Part shown: positions 1-8,053 of the stretch, piece after piece
Layout of the letters: every line of letters starts with the position of its first letter
Numbering within the stretch: the first letter of the stretch is position 1
NCBI RefSeq assembly: GCF_902459645.1
Contig: NZ_CABPSK010000004.1
Location: 620,001 to 684,000 of the forward strand
Length of the DNA: 64,000 nucleotides
From: Pandoraea pneumonica
GTDB taxonomy: Bacteria; Pseudomonadota; Gammaproteobacteria; Burkholderiales; Burkholderiaceae
Direction: 5' to 3'
Notes under the pieces: generated by a model
What the model was told of the DNA's origin: nothing
Database searches by the model: none
The model's input: the letters and a program-made list of their open reading frames with translations, nothing else
Position numbers and translations under genes: made by a program

Positions 1-289
1 TGCCGAGCGTGGTGACGAGGCCCTTGCGGCGGCCCACGTTGTCGATATACGCGCCCAGCACGATGGCACCGAGCGGTCGCATCAGGAAGCCTGCGCCGAA
101 CACGGCGAAGGTCAGCATGAGCGAGGCAAACTCACTGTCCGTCGGGAAGAAGACGCGGGAAATTTGGGTGGCGTAGAAACCGAACAGGAAAAAATCGAAC
201 TGCTCGAGAAAATTGCCGGCGGTGACGCGCAGTACCGCGCCGGCTTTCGAGGGTCGACGCGAAATCGCGTCCTGGGGGCGCTGTGGCAT
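1..289 (-). CDS. MFS transporter, citrate/tricarballylate proton symporter-like (partial, 3' end outside window)
   Basis: Only the first 96 residues lie in the window; the gene runs off the left edge. The N-terminus has the pattern [25 protein letters not shown] followed by [12 protein letters not shown] and the loop sequence NVGRRKGL. This layout is typical of the metabolite:H+ symporter branch of the major facilitator superfamily that contains CitA and TcuC, which import citrate or tricarballylate across the inner membrane. The ATG is preceded by GGAGAC at a suitable distance. A LysR gene is divergent, as in many carboxylate uptake loci, so that regulator probably controls this transporter. 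The exact substrate cannot be told from the fragment. Confidence 0.8.
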   Translation of the reverse strand, partial: MPQRPQDAISRRPSKAGAVLRVTAGNFLEQFDFFLFGFYATQISRVFFPTDSEFASLMLTFAVFGAGFLMRPLGAIVLGAYIDNVGRRKGLVTTLG

Positions 290-643
290 GCGCTGTCTCC
301 GTGTTGCCTGCGGCCCGGGGGGTCGGTCCGCAAAAATCGTCGCAATGCTGCGCCTCTGCCAGAGGGGACGTGTCGAAACCGTCGTGGGCGCTTTTTTGAA
401 GCCGCCAATGTTGCGCCGGAAGTTCCTCGCTTGTGAATTGCAAGTTTTGGAAAGATTGATGCGCACACGCTATCAATCGTAGGATGCTGATGCACCGACC
501 GAGCGGTAACACGGTAGACTCGCGGACCCTCATGAACCCCTCATGAAACCTTATGGCACGGGGGGTTTTGCGTGGTTTTATCAGGCGCAACACCGCCGAT
601 CTGAGTCCCCCGTCAACGACATGCCTTCTTTCCCCCCGACGTC
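290..643. other. Divergent intergenic region, MFS/LysR
   Basis: The 354 bases between the transporter and lysR start codons hold no convincing ORF. An 11-bp-period direct repeat of CTCATGAA occurs at 529-536 and 540-547, just upstream of the LysR gene. This is where a LysR autoregulatory site would be expected, but I could not identify a clear T-N11-A box. Confidence 0.4.
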
Positions 644-1567
644 ATGGCGATCAACTTCGATCTGAACGATTTACAGGCTTTTCGCGCCGTCGCGCAGCTT
701 TCCAGTTTCCGGCGCGCGGCGGAGTCCATCCACCTTTCGCAACCTGCCCTGTCGCGACGTATCGACAAGCTCGAAGAAGCGCTGGGCGTGAAGCTCTTCG
801 AGCGCAGCACGCGCCGCGTAGCGCTCACCAACGTGGGCCGGGCGTTTGCCCGCGATGCGGAGCGCATTCTCGACGATCTCGATAACGCGCTGCTCGGCAT
901 TCGCGACGTGGCGTCGACTAGCCTCGGGCACGTGACGATCGCCTGTGTCCCGTCGGCGGCCTACTACTTCATGCCGCAAGTGATTTCGCGGTATCACAAG
1001 GCGTTTCCGCGCATTCGCATTTCGGTGCTCGATGCGAGCGCCAACGAAGTGCTGGCGGCAGTGGTCAATGGCGATGCGGATTTCGGTCTCAACTTCATCG
1101 GCAGTCAGGAACCGAACATCGAGTTCAAGCTGCTGTTGCAAGAGCGGTATGTGGCTGCGTGCCGGCGCGATCATCCGTTGGCCGGAAAAAAACGCGTGAC
1201 GTGGCGTGAGCTTTACGAGTACGACTACATCACCGTAGGCAAGGTGTCGGGCAACCGTTTGTTGCTCGATCAGGCACTGACCGGACTGCCGCAACGCCCG
1301 CCGAGCATCTGCGAGACGCAGCACGTGACGACGATGCTCGGTCTGGTGGAAGCGGGTCTTGGGGTGGCGGCGGTTCCCACGATGGCAATGCCGGGGGCGG
1401 ACCATCCGCTGCTGACGAGCGTGCCGCTGATCGACCCGGTGGTTACGCGCCGTGTGGGGATGATTCGCAGCAAAGGGCGACCGCTCTCCCCCGCAGCGGC
1501 GCAGCTTTACCGGTTTGTGGCAGAGATGAAAGTGAGCTCGCGTCGGCGGGTGGATGCGCCAATATAA
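644..1567 (+). CDS. LysR-family transcriptional regulator
   Basis: A 307-residue protein of normal LysR length. Residues 6-65 form the winged helix-turn-helix, including LNDLQAFRAVAQLSSFRRAA and LSQPALSRRIDKLEEALGVKLFER. The rest is a periplasmic-binding-protein-like effector domain, recognisable from GHVTIACVPS and from GLVEAGLGVAAVPTMA near the C-terminus. It is divergent from the citrate-type transporter at the left edge, so its target is likely that transporter and possibly linked carboxylate genes outside the window. The effector molecule is unknown. Confidence 0.9.
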   Translation: MAINFDLNDLQAFRAVAQLSSFRRAAESIHLSQPALSRRIDKLEEALGVKLFERSTRRVALTNVGRAFARDAERILDDLDNALLGIRDVASTSLGHVTIACVPSAAYYFMPQVISRYHKAFPRIRISVLDASANEVLAAVVNGDADFGLNFIGSQEPNIEFKLLLQERYVAACRRDHPLAGKKRVTWRELYEYDYITVGKVSGNRLLLDQALTGLPQRPPSICETQHVTTMLGLVEAGLGVAAVPTMAMPGADHPLLTSVPLIDPVVTRRVGMIRSKGRPLSPAAAQLYRFVAEMKVSSRRRVDAPI

Positions 1568-1701
1568 CCAATCCGCCCTGAGGTCACGCTGCGATACATT
1601 TTGTTACCCGTCTTACGAAAGATGAAACATTGAGGTACGGGCAGTGCGGCGACGTCTCTTTATACTTGGCTGCGCGATTAACCCGAAACGACTCAAGCCT
1701 C

Positions 1702-2136
1702 ATGTTCAAGCGAATTTTCCCGATGTTGGCCTTGGCTGCACTGGCTGCAACCACTTCCCTGACGGCCACGGCCAGTGATATGAACAATGCCCTCGGCGGT
1801 GCGCTGGGCGGTGTCGCGGGGGCAGCCGTGGGCGGTGCGCTCGGCGGCAGCACGGGCGCGGTGGTGGGTGGCGCGGTCGGCGGCGGCGCCGGTGGCGCGA
1901 TCACGTCGAACCGTCGCGAGCGCACGGGTGCGATTCTTGGCGGCGCGTTGGGCGGCGGTGCCGGCACGGCCGCAGGCAATGCGATGGGCGGCCGCTCCGG
2001 TGGCCTGATCGGTGCCGCCGTGGGTGGCGGCGCAGGTGCGGCACTCGGCGGCAACATGTCGCGCTCGAGCTCCTACGACGACGATTACCGCCATGGCAAG
2101 CGCCGCGGTCATTACAAGAAGCATCACCATCATTGA
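1702..2136 (+). CDS. Glycine-zipper envelope protein with His-rich C-terminus
   Basis: A 144-residue protein. I chose the ATG at 1702 over an upstream in-frame start because it gives a clean signal peptide (MFKRIFPMLALAALAATTSLTATAS). The mature part has repeated small-residue blocks such as GGALGGVAGAAVGGALGG, a pattern known from outer-membrane-associated glycine-zipper lipoproteins and scaffold proteins; no lipobox cysteine is visible here. The tail is charged and histidine-rich (YDDDYRHGKRRGHYKKHHHH). The zipper is expected to pack in a membrane, and the tail could bind metal, though that is speculation. A TATACT element at 1661-1666 may be the -10 box, and a strong terminator follows the gene. 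Confidence 0.75.
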   Translation: MFKRIFPMLALAALAATTSLTATASDMNNALGGALGGVAGAAVGGALGGSTGAVVGGAVGGGAGGAITSNRRERTGAILGGALGGGAGTAAGNAMGGRSGGLIGAAVGGGAGAALGGNMSRSSSYDDDYRHGKRRGHYKKHHHH

Positions 2137-2175
2137 TTCCGCTGGGCGCCGATGGCGTCCAACGATGGCTAAAGA

Positions 2176-2208
2176 AACGCCCTGCGAGTGGATTGCAGGG
2201 CGTTTTTT
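2176..2208 (+). terminator. Rho-independent terminator after the glycine-zipper gene
   Basis: The arms AACGCCCTGC and GCAGGGCGTT form a perfect 10-bp stem with a 9-base loop, followed directly by a run of T residues. Confidence 0.9.
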
Positions 2209-2227
2209 GTTGGTGACGGCAACTGAC

Positions 2228-3415
2228 CTACGCCCCGGCAGGCTCCTCCATATACGGCCCAAGGCCGGTCGGGTAGCTGCCCGGTAGGAGCATCGACGGG
2301 TCGAGGCGGGCGACGGTCGTGCGGCCGGTGAGTGCCATCGTCACGTCCATTTCCTTCTGGATGACCTCCAACGCGCGACGCACGCCCGCTTCACCCATCG
2401 CCCCCAGACCGTACAAGAACGGGCGGCCGATCAGCGTGCCCTTCGCGCCCAACGCCACCGCCTTGATCACGTCCTGCCCCGAGCGAATGCCGCCGTCGAG
2501 CCACACCTCAGTGTCGCGTCCCACGGCCGCCACGATGTCGGGCAGCGCGCGAATCGTCGACATCGTGCCATCCAACTGGCGCCCGCCATGGTTGCTCACC
2601 ACAATCGCATCAGCCCCCGTGTCGCGCGCCGCCCGCGCATCTTCAGGATCGAGCACGCCCTTCAGGATCAACTTGCCGCCCCAGCGCTTCTTGAGCCACT
2701 CGACATCGTTCCACGACAGGCACGGATCGAACTGCGCCGCCGACCACGCGGCGAGCGAGCCGATGTCGTCCACCCCTTTCGCATGCCCCACGATGTTGCC
2801 GAACGTCCGGCGCTTCGTGCCCAACATGCCCATGCACCAACGCGGCTTGGTCATCATGTTGGCGATGTTCGGTAACGTGAGCTTCGGCGGCGCCGACAGC
2901 CCGTTCTTGATGTCGCGATGGCGCTGGCCGCTGATTTGCAGATCCATCGTCACCATCAGCGCCGAACAACCCGCCGCCTTCGCCCGATCGATCAAGCGCT
3001 CGATGAAGTCGCGATCGCGCATCACATACAACTGGAACCAGAACGGCGCCTTCGTGTGCGCCGCAACGTCCTCAATCGAGCAGATCGACACGGTCGAGAG
3101 TGTGAACGGCACGCCGAACGCCTCAGCCGCCTTGGCCGCCAGAATCTCGCCGTCGGCATGCTGCATGCCCGTCATGCCCGTGGGCGCCAAGGCCACCGGC
3201 ATCGCCACATCGGTCCCCAGCATCGTCGTGCGCGTGCTGCGGTGCTCGATGTTGACCGCCACCCGCTGACGGAAGCCAATCTTGCCGAAATCCTCGGCGT
3301 TGGCGCGGTACGTCGACTCGGTCCACGAACCGGAATCGACGTACTCGTAGAACATGCGCGGTACGCGCCGCTGGGCGAGAACCCGCAAGTCCTCGATGGT
3401 GGTGATCACTGCCAT
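2228..3415 (-). CDS. lldD: FMN-dependent alpha-hydroxy-acid dehydrogenase (L-lactate dehydrogenase family)
   Basis: A 395-residue enzyme when started at the ATG at 3415, which has GAGA upstream; a longer in-frame start would add 31 unlikely residues. The FMN-binding TIM barrel is evident from VALAPTGMTGM, FWFQLYV and the active-site motif SNHGGRQLDG, with DGGIRSGQDV and ALGAKGTLIGRPFLYG closing the phosphate site. Family members oxidise L-lactate or related 2-hydroxy acids and pass electrons to the respiratory chain. The insertion typical of LldD between the two barrel halves is present. An Lrp/AsnC gene lies upstream in the same direction. L-lactate is the most likely substrate, but mandelate-type substrates cannot be excluded. 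Confidence 0.85.
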   Translation of the reverse strand: MAVITTIEDLRVLAQRRVPRMFYEYVDSGSWTESTYRANAEDFGKIGFRQRVAVNIEHRSTRTTMLGTDVAMPVALAPTGMTGMQHADGEILAAKAAEAFGVPFTLSTVSICSIEDVAAHTKAPFWFQLYVMRDRDFIERLIDRAKAAGCSALMVTMDLQISGQRHRDIKNGLSAPPKLTLPNIANMMTKPRWCMGMLGTKRRTFGNIVGHAKGVDDIGSLAAWSAAQFDPCLSWNDVEWLKKRWGGKLILKGVLDPEDARAARDTGADAIVVSNHGGRQLDGTMSTIRALPDIVAAVGRDTEVWLDGGIRSGQDVIKAVALGAKGTLIGRPFLYGLGAMGEAGVRRALEVIQKEMDVTMALTGRTTVARLDPSMLLPGSYPTGLGPYMEEPAGA

Positions 3416-3510
3416 GCTGCGTCTCTTTAGTTTTGATAGCGCCGATTCAAAGATCGGCGTGTGGCTTCGTTTGGGAAGAACCCGAGAAGTGGTTGATAAG
3501 CGCCCCACTA

Positions 3511-3561
3511 AGCGATTGAGAATCGACTCGAAATCGATTGATAACCGGCCGTGAAGCGATT
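3511..3561. promoter_or_regulatory. Candidate operator: three 22-bp-phased copies of A(G/T)CGATT
   Basis: AGCGATT at 3511, ATCGATT at 3533 and AGCGATT at 3555 start exactly 22 bases apart, about two helical turns. They lie in the gap between the Lrp/AsnC gene and lldD. Helically phased sites suit the oligomeric Lrp/AsnC family, but binding is an inference. Confidence 0.45.
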
Positions 3562-3599
3562 ATTGCGAAAATTACAGATAGTTAATATGCTCTATTGTT

Positions 3600-4073
3600 T
3601 TATTTCGACTTGACGAGATCAACAAGTGACTGCGTGTTCTTAATTGTCTTGAGCACGATGTTCGACTGAATCGACATGACAGCAGGTGCTCTGTATAGCT
3701 CATTGACGATGAAGTCGGAATAATGCGCGAGGTTGCGCGCTCTTACCGTCAAGATGTAATTCGCTGAACCGGTGACAATTCGCGCGGTGACAACTTCAGG
3801 CCAGTTTTGCACGCACGCGAGAAACTTTTCATGCCACTGATCGACGTCTGGACGCAATGTAATTTGCACTAGCGCTTCGAACTCCAGCCCGATATGCTGT
3901 GCGTCCACGATACAGCGGTATCCGGAAATCACCCCACGGTCTTCAAGCAATTTGACCCGGCGCAAGCATGCCGATGGCGATAAACCCACGGCATCGGCGA
4001 GCTCCTGGTTGGAGATGCGGCCATTGAGTTCCAGATGGCGCAGGATGCGCAGATCGGCAAGGTCAAGGTTCAT
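3600..4073 (-). CDS. Lrp/AsnC-family transcriptional regulator
   Basis: A 157-residue protein of the standard size. The N-terminal winged helix reads DLRILRHLELNGRISNQELADAVGLSPSACLRRVKLLEDRGVI. The C-terminal half is the RAM/AsnC ligand-binding domain, with VVTARIVTGSANYILTVRARNLAHY as the characteristic stretch. Members sense amino acids and form octamers. It is upstream of and co-directional with lldD, 184 bases away, and the intergenic gap has phased repeats. It may therefore regulate lldD or itself. Nothing in the sequence tells which amino acid it senses. Confidence 0.88.
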   Translation of the reverse strand: MNLDLADLRILRHLELNGRISNQELADAVGLSPSACLRRVKLLEDRGVISGYRCIVDAQHIGLEFEALVQITLRPDVDQWHEKFLACVQNWPEVVTARIVTGSANYILTVRARNLAHYSDFIVNELYRAPAVMSIQSNIVLKTIKNTQSLVDLVKSK

Positions 4074-4385
4074 TGGCAGAATCCATCAAGTTTTGCTGGA
4101 TTTTGGCAGAACCTTCGAGTCCCCGCCAGTTCGCCAGCATAAATAGCAAGCAAATTCAATTTTTGCGTTGATATGATAGCTCTCGGTTTTCGGCCGGGAG
4201 CCCGTGATGTTTTGGCCGAACATCAGGCGTTTGCTCGCGTTGCGCATCCGCTCAAGGGCCAGCAGAGGGTCGTCCCGGTCGTCGCCGTTGTCGTGCAAAG
4301 AGCGTCCGTCATCTCCTATATCGGAAGGAGAAGCGGGCCAGTTTCGACAATTGTTTTGCGTCTACAAGACTAAAAAAGGAGACCC
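4074..4385. other. Divergent intergenic region, AsnC/porin
   Basis: This 312-base gap has no supported gene. The stretch 4140-4180 is AT-rich, and an imperfect hairpin (GCTCTCGG/CCGGGAGC with one wobble pair) lies at 4178-4200 in what would be the porin leader. Either could be relevant to porin regulation, but no known site was recognised. Confidence 0.35.
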
Positions 4386-5474
4386 ATGAAGTCTGCGCTT
4401 CCGGCCACTCTGGCCATTGTTTCGGCCGCTTGCGGCCTGGCATTCAGCACCACCGCCGCCGCCCAAAGCTCTGTCACCCTCTACGGGATCGTCGACCAGA
4501 GCGTTCGCTATCAAACCAACGCCAATGCCAACAACGACGCCCTGTGGCAAGTCGCCAACGGTGCCGTGACCAATAGCCGTTTCGGCTTCAAGGGCTCGGA
4601 AGACCTCGGCGGTGGCACGAAGGCGATCTTCCAACTGGAGTCGGGGATCAACCCGCAGAACGGCACGCTCGCCAACGGCCCGCGTATGTTCGACCGCTAT
4701 GCGTTTGTCGGCCTGCAAAACCAATACGGCACCATCAAGATCGGCCGTCAGGCGACTGAGGCGTTCAACGTCTACGGCGACTTCGACCCGCTCACGATCG
4801 GCAACTACGCGAACAACTCGTGGATGTACAACATCACGCGCGGCCGCGTGGACAACGCCGTGAGCTATGCCGGCACGTTCGGCGGCTTGTCGGTGGGTGC
4901 CACGTATGGCTTCGGCAACACGGCGGGCACGATGGCCGCCAGCAACTACTGGGGCACGCGTGCCTCGTATGCAATGGGCCCGTTCCAGATCGCCGGTACG
5001 TATCAGCAAGCGCGTGACGCTGCCAAGCGCGTGCAGCAGATGTGGGGGCTGGGCGGTATCTATAGCGTCTCGATCGCCAAGGTCTTCGTCGGCTACATCG
5101 GCGGGCGCGACCGCAGCGGCTGGCTCGACAGCACGCTCAACGATCCGTCGCAAACCGTCACCACGGGCAACCTGAGCGACAACCCGCGCAAGGACATGAC
5201 GTTCTACCTCGGCACGACCATTCAGGCCATGCCGAACCTCGCGATCACGGGTGCCGCCTACTTCGACGACATCAAGAACATCAACGCCCAAGCGGGCGAT
5301 GCCGGTTCGGGCCGTCGTTACACCTATGTGCTGCTCGCCGAGTACGCGCTGTCCAAGCGCACGCAAGTCTACGGCACGGTCGATTACAACAAGGTCAGCG
5401 GCGCAGCACGCGTCGAACTGCCGGGTAACTCGACGCAAGTGGGCGTAGCCACGGGTATCCGCCACATCTTCTAA
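4386..5474 (+). CDS. Gram-negative trimeric porin (OmpC-like, betaproteobacterial type)
   Basis: A 362-residue outer-membrane protein. Residues 1-26 are a signal peptide ending in TTAAA before QSSVTLYG. SSVTLYGIVDQSVRY is the usual first strand of 16-stranded porins in Burkholderiales, followed by SRFGFKGSEDLGGGTKAIFQLESG and GRQATEAFNVYG, which contributes to the constriction loop. The C-terminus ends in GVATGIRHIF, with the terminal phenylalanine needed for Bam-dependent insertion. AAAAAGGAGACCC provides a strong ribosome-binding site. It forms a general or anion-selective diffusion channel. The following amino-acid permease gene suggests no firm functional link. Confidence 0.93.
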   Translation: MKSALPATLAIVSAACGLAFSTTAAAQSSVTLYGIVDQSVRYQTNANANNDALWQVANGAVTNSRFGFKGSEDLGGGTKAIFQLESGINPQNGTLANGPRMFDRYAFVGLQNQYGTIKIGRQATEAFNVYGDFDPLTIGNYANNSWMYNITRGRVDNAVSYAGTFGGLSVGATYGFGNTAGTMAASNYWGTRASYAMGPFQIAGTYQQARDAAKRVQQMWGLGGIYSVSIAKVFVGYIGGRDRSGWLDSTLNDPSQTVTTGNLSDNPRKDMTFYLGTTIQAMPNLAITGAAYFDDIKNINAQAGDAGSGRRYTYVLLAEYALSKRTQVYGTVDYNKVSGAARVELPGNSTQVGVATGIRHIF

Positions 5475-5560
5475 GGCGTATCCCCCGAGCGAAATGCGGC
5501 ACGGGATGCGGTTACGTCCCGCGACGCGATTTCGCCGCTTCCCTTTTGCAGTGGTTTGAC

Positions 5561-5584
5561 CCGCCCCGGTTTCGGCCGGGGCGG
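5561..5584 (+). terminator. GC-rich hairpin after the porin gene, possible terminator
   Basis: CCGCCCCGG and CCGGGGCGG form a perfect 9-bp stem with a 6-base loop. No T run follows, so termination would be inefficient or factor-dependent. Confidence 0.45.
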
Positions 5585-5683
5585 TGGGGCCCGTTCGGCG
5601 CACAGGCGCGAACGGGCGATCACAAGCAATGCGGTTTTCATGCGGGTGCCGCCTCATGCCAACGGCGCCCCAAGAGGTGTGTC

Positions 5684-7132
5684 ATGGCGCGTTCTCCCCT
5701 GCCCCCGTCTCCCCGTAACTTCGCTCACATCACGCGTCGCGAACAAGGTTTGCGCCGCTCGCTCACTGCCAGTCAGATGGCCATGATCGCTATCGGCGGT
5801 GCCATCGGTACCGGCCTCTTTCTCGGCAGCGGTTTCGCCATCGGTTTTGCCGGACCCAGCGTGTTGCTCTCGTATGCGATCGGCGCGTTCATCGCGCTGA
5901 TGCTCATGGGGTGTCTCGCCGAGATGACGGTCGCGCACCCGACGTCGGGCTCGTTCGGTGCCTATGCCGAGCACTACATCGGCCCGTGGGCCGGGTTTCT
6001 CGTGCGTTACGCCTACTGGTCGTGCATCGTGCTCGCCGTGGGTACGGAAGTGAGTGCCATCGCCGTCTACATGAAGTATTGGTTCCCGCAGGTGCCCGGC
6101 TGGTATTGGGTGGCGGGATTCTCTGCGGCACTCGTGCTGGTGAACGCGATGTCGGTGAACCTGTTCGGTGCTATCGAATATGGGTTCTCGCTCATCAAGA
6201 TCGCGGCGATCGTCGCGTTCATCATGATCGGCGCGTACGTGGTGTTCATCGCGCCGAGCTCGGTCGTCAACGCCGATCACTCGCCGGCCGGATTCGCGAA
6301 CTACACCGCGCACGGCGGCTTCTTTCCGAAAGGGCTGTGGGGCATGTGGATCGCCGTAATCATTTCGATCTTCAGCTATCTGTCCATCGAGATGATCGCG
6401 GTCGCCGCAGGGGAAGCGGAGAACCCCGAGCGCGCCGTCACCCGTGCGTTTCGCTCGACGGTGGTGCGCCTCGTGTTGTTCTACCTGCTCACGCTGGCAT
6501 TGATGCTCGCCATCGTGCCCTGGACCGCCGCCGGTCATGACGAAAGTCCGTTCGTGAAGGTGATGCAGGCCATCGATATTCCGGGTGCCGCAGGGGTCAT
6601 CAACTTCGTGGTGCTCATTGCCGCGCTCTCGTCGATGAACAGCCAGCTCTACATCACCACGCGCATGATGTTCTCGCTCTCGCGTGCCGGTTACGCGCCC
6701 GCGCGCTTCGGTGAGGTCAACAAGCGCGGCGTGCCATTTGCGGCGCTCATGCTCTCGACGGTCGGGATTGCGCTCGCCACGCTCGTGAACTTCCTGTACC
6801 CCGAGTCGTCGTTCACGTTCATGATGGCGATCTCGATGTTCGGCGCGATGCTCACGTGGATGATGATCTTCGTCACCCACTTCTTCTTCCGCCGCGCATG
6901 GCAACGGGGCGATCACCCGCCGCTCGCGTTTCGCATGTGGGGCTTTCCGTGGCTCACGCTGCTGGGCGCGGGCCTCATGGCCGCAGTGATGGTGACCACG
7001 CTCTTTACCGGCGTGTTCCAGATGACGCTGCTCTTCGGCGTGCCGTTTGTGGCAGTGGTGCTGTTGGTTTATTTCCTCTGGTATCGCAAGCGCGATGGCG
7101 AGGGAGACGTTCAGGCTGCTACGACGCGGTAA
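5684..7132 (+). CDS. Amino-acid permease, APC superfamily
   Basis: A 482-residue inner-membrane permease when started at the ATG at 5684, which has AGAGG upstream. About 12 hydrophobic segments are visible. The first carries GGAIGTGLFLGSG (residues 38-50), the substrate-binding loop of the AAT family of APC permeases (ProY, AnsP, GabP, LysP). GEAENPERAVTRAFRSTVVRLVLFY is the conserved region after transmembrane helix 6. The protein imports an amino acid by proton symport. The sequence resembles the branch containing proline, GABA and aromatic permeases, but the substrate cannot be fixed. A strong bidirectional terminator separates it from the convergent TetR gene. Confidence 0.88.
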   Translation: MARSPLPPSPRNFAHITRREQGLRRSLTASQMAMIAIGGAIGTGLFLGSGFAIGFAGPSVLLSYAIGAFIALMLMGCLAEMTVAHPTSGSFGAYAEHYIGPWAGFLVRYAYWSCIVLAVGTEVSAIAVYMKYWFPQVPGWYWVAGFSAALVLVNAMSVNLFGAIEYGFSLIKIAAIVAFIMIGAYVVFIAPSSVVNADHSPAGFANYTAHGGFFPKGLWGMWIAVIISIFSYLSIEMIAVAAGEAENPERAVTRAFRSTVVRLVLFYLLTLALMLAIVPWTAAGHDESPFVKVMQAIDIPGAAGVINFVVLIAALSSMNSQLYITTRMMFSLSRAGYAPARFGEVNKRGVPFAALMLSTVGIALATLVNFLYPESSFTFMMAISMFGAMLTWMMIFVTHFFFRRAWQRGDHPPLAFRMWGFPWLTLLGAGLMAAVMVTTLFTGVFQMTLLFGVPFVAVVLLVYFLWYRKRDGEGDVQAATTR

Positions 7133-7166
7133 GCAGCAGTAAGCAGCGGTCAGCCATCCGATGAAA

Positions 7167-7192
7167 CAAGGGGTGCCGTCTGGCACCCCTTG
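7167..7192. terminator. Hairpin between convergent permease and TetR genes
   Basis: CAAGGGGTGCC and GGCACCCCTTG form a perfect 11-bp stem around a 4-base loop. It is symmetrical and sits between convergent genes, so it can serve both strands, although T runs are weak. Confidence 0.7.
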
Positions 7193-7200
7193 CGATGGCG

Positions 7201-7950
7201 TTACTTCGATGCCTTGCGGCGTTTGACGAGCAACTCCAGCATGTCGCGGGTCTGCTCCACCACGACTGCGCGAATTTGGCGGTTGCGCTCGGGATTTTCG
7301 TCCGTCCACCCCATCGAGCAGTTGACCGAGCGGCCCATCACTCGGAACGCCATCCCGGTGGTGCTGATACACACCGCGCGCATCAGCGTCAGTTCGTCGT
7401 CCGTCGACGTGCCGCAAAGGCGCGCCACGATACCGCCGGTCACGCCCGCGATCCGCTGTGACACGCGCTCGTGAAACACCTTGAAGCCAGCGTCCGGGCC
7501 TAACCCCGCTTGCTCGCGTGCCATGAACATGTGCCAGCCGTCGATCTGCGGCACGTCTTCGAGAAATCCGGCTTTCTGGTTCTGCAACGCGCAGAACGCG
7601 TCGATCAATTGCTTGTCGGTGGCCGACGCGTCGGCCAGCACCGCCTCGGCCGCCATCACGGCGTCGCCCAACTGCTTCCACACCAACTCGACGATGTACT
7701 CGACGCACGCCGTGTACACGCCTTCCTTGTTATCGAAGTAGTACTGCAACGCCGGGGCATTCACCCCTGCCTCGTTGGCAATGTCGCGCGTCGACGCGCC
7801 CGCAAAACCATGCTCGCCGAAGCACTTGATCGCGGCGAGGATGATGCGCCCACGCGTCTCCTCCCCACGTTGGTAACCCGTGTCGACGGCATGTCGCGGG
7901 CGGGCTGCCGCGCGGGGCGCGCGTTGTGTCTGCGGTTGTGTCCGTGCCAT
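7201..7950 (-). CDS. TetR-family repressor (CecR/DUF1956-type C-terminus)
   Basis: A 249-residue regulator. After a basic leader, residues 28-75 form the TetR helix-turn-helix (TRGRIILAAIKCFGEHGFAGASTRDIANEAGVNAPALQYYFDNKEGVY). The C-terminal region, with GWHMFMAREQAGLGPDAGFKVFHERV, resembles the CecR-type ligand domain. AAGGAGC precedes the ATG. It is divergent from the tripartite efflux operon across a 103-bp gap with overlapping promoters and a direct repeat, the usual arrangement of a local repressor of a drug pump. The inducer is unknown. Confidence 0.88.
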   Translation of the reverse strand: MARTQPQTQRAPRAAARPRHAVDTGYQRGEETRGRIILAAIKCFGEHGFAGASTRDIANEAGVNAPALQYYFDNKEGVYTACVEYIVELVWKQLGDAVMAAEAVLADASATDKQLIDAFCALQNQKAGFLEDVPQIDGWHMFMAREQAGLGPDAGFKVFHERVSQRIAGVTGGIVARLCGTSTDDELTLMRAVCISTTGMAFRVMGRSVNCSMGWTDENPERNRQIRAVVVEQTRDMLELLVKRRKASK

Positions 7951-7982
7951 GAAGCTCCTTGCTTGCCAAAACTTTCGTCAAA

Positions 7983-8039
7983 AATATAACACTTGACATA
8001 AATCGATCAACTGGAATAATTCTGCCAATTGGAATAATT
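7983..8039. promoter_or_regulatory. Overlapping divergent promoters and TetR operator candidate
   Basis: Rightward: TTGACA (7993-7998), a 16-base spacer and AATAAT (8015-8020). Leftward: TTGATC (complement of 8004-8009) and TATATT (complement of 7983-7988) with a 15-base spacer. TGGAATAATT occurs twice, at 8012-8021 and 8030-8039, on an 18-bp period covering the rightward -10 box. A repressor bound there would block the pump operon. The promoter match is seen directly; repressor binding is inferred. Confidence 0.6.
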
Positions 8040-8053
8040 TGAGGAGTTTTCCG

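Noticed and set aside
4086-4298. 70-codon ORF in the AsnC-porin gap
   Set aside because: No ribosome-binding site, no family resemblance and it spans the AT-rich promoter region.
4362-5657. A 431-codon minus-strand frame opposite the porin
   Set aside because: Antisense shadow of an unmistakable porin gene; no recognisable domain.
5654-7708. A 684-codon minus-strand frame opposite the amino-acid permease
   Set aside because: Same shadow composition; the permease on the plus strand has full family motifs and a ribosome-binding site.
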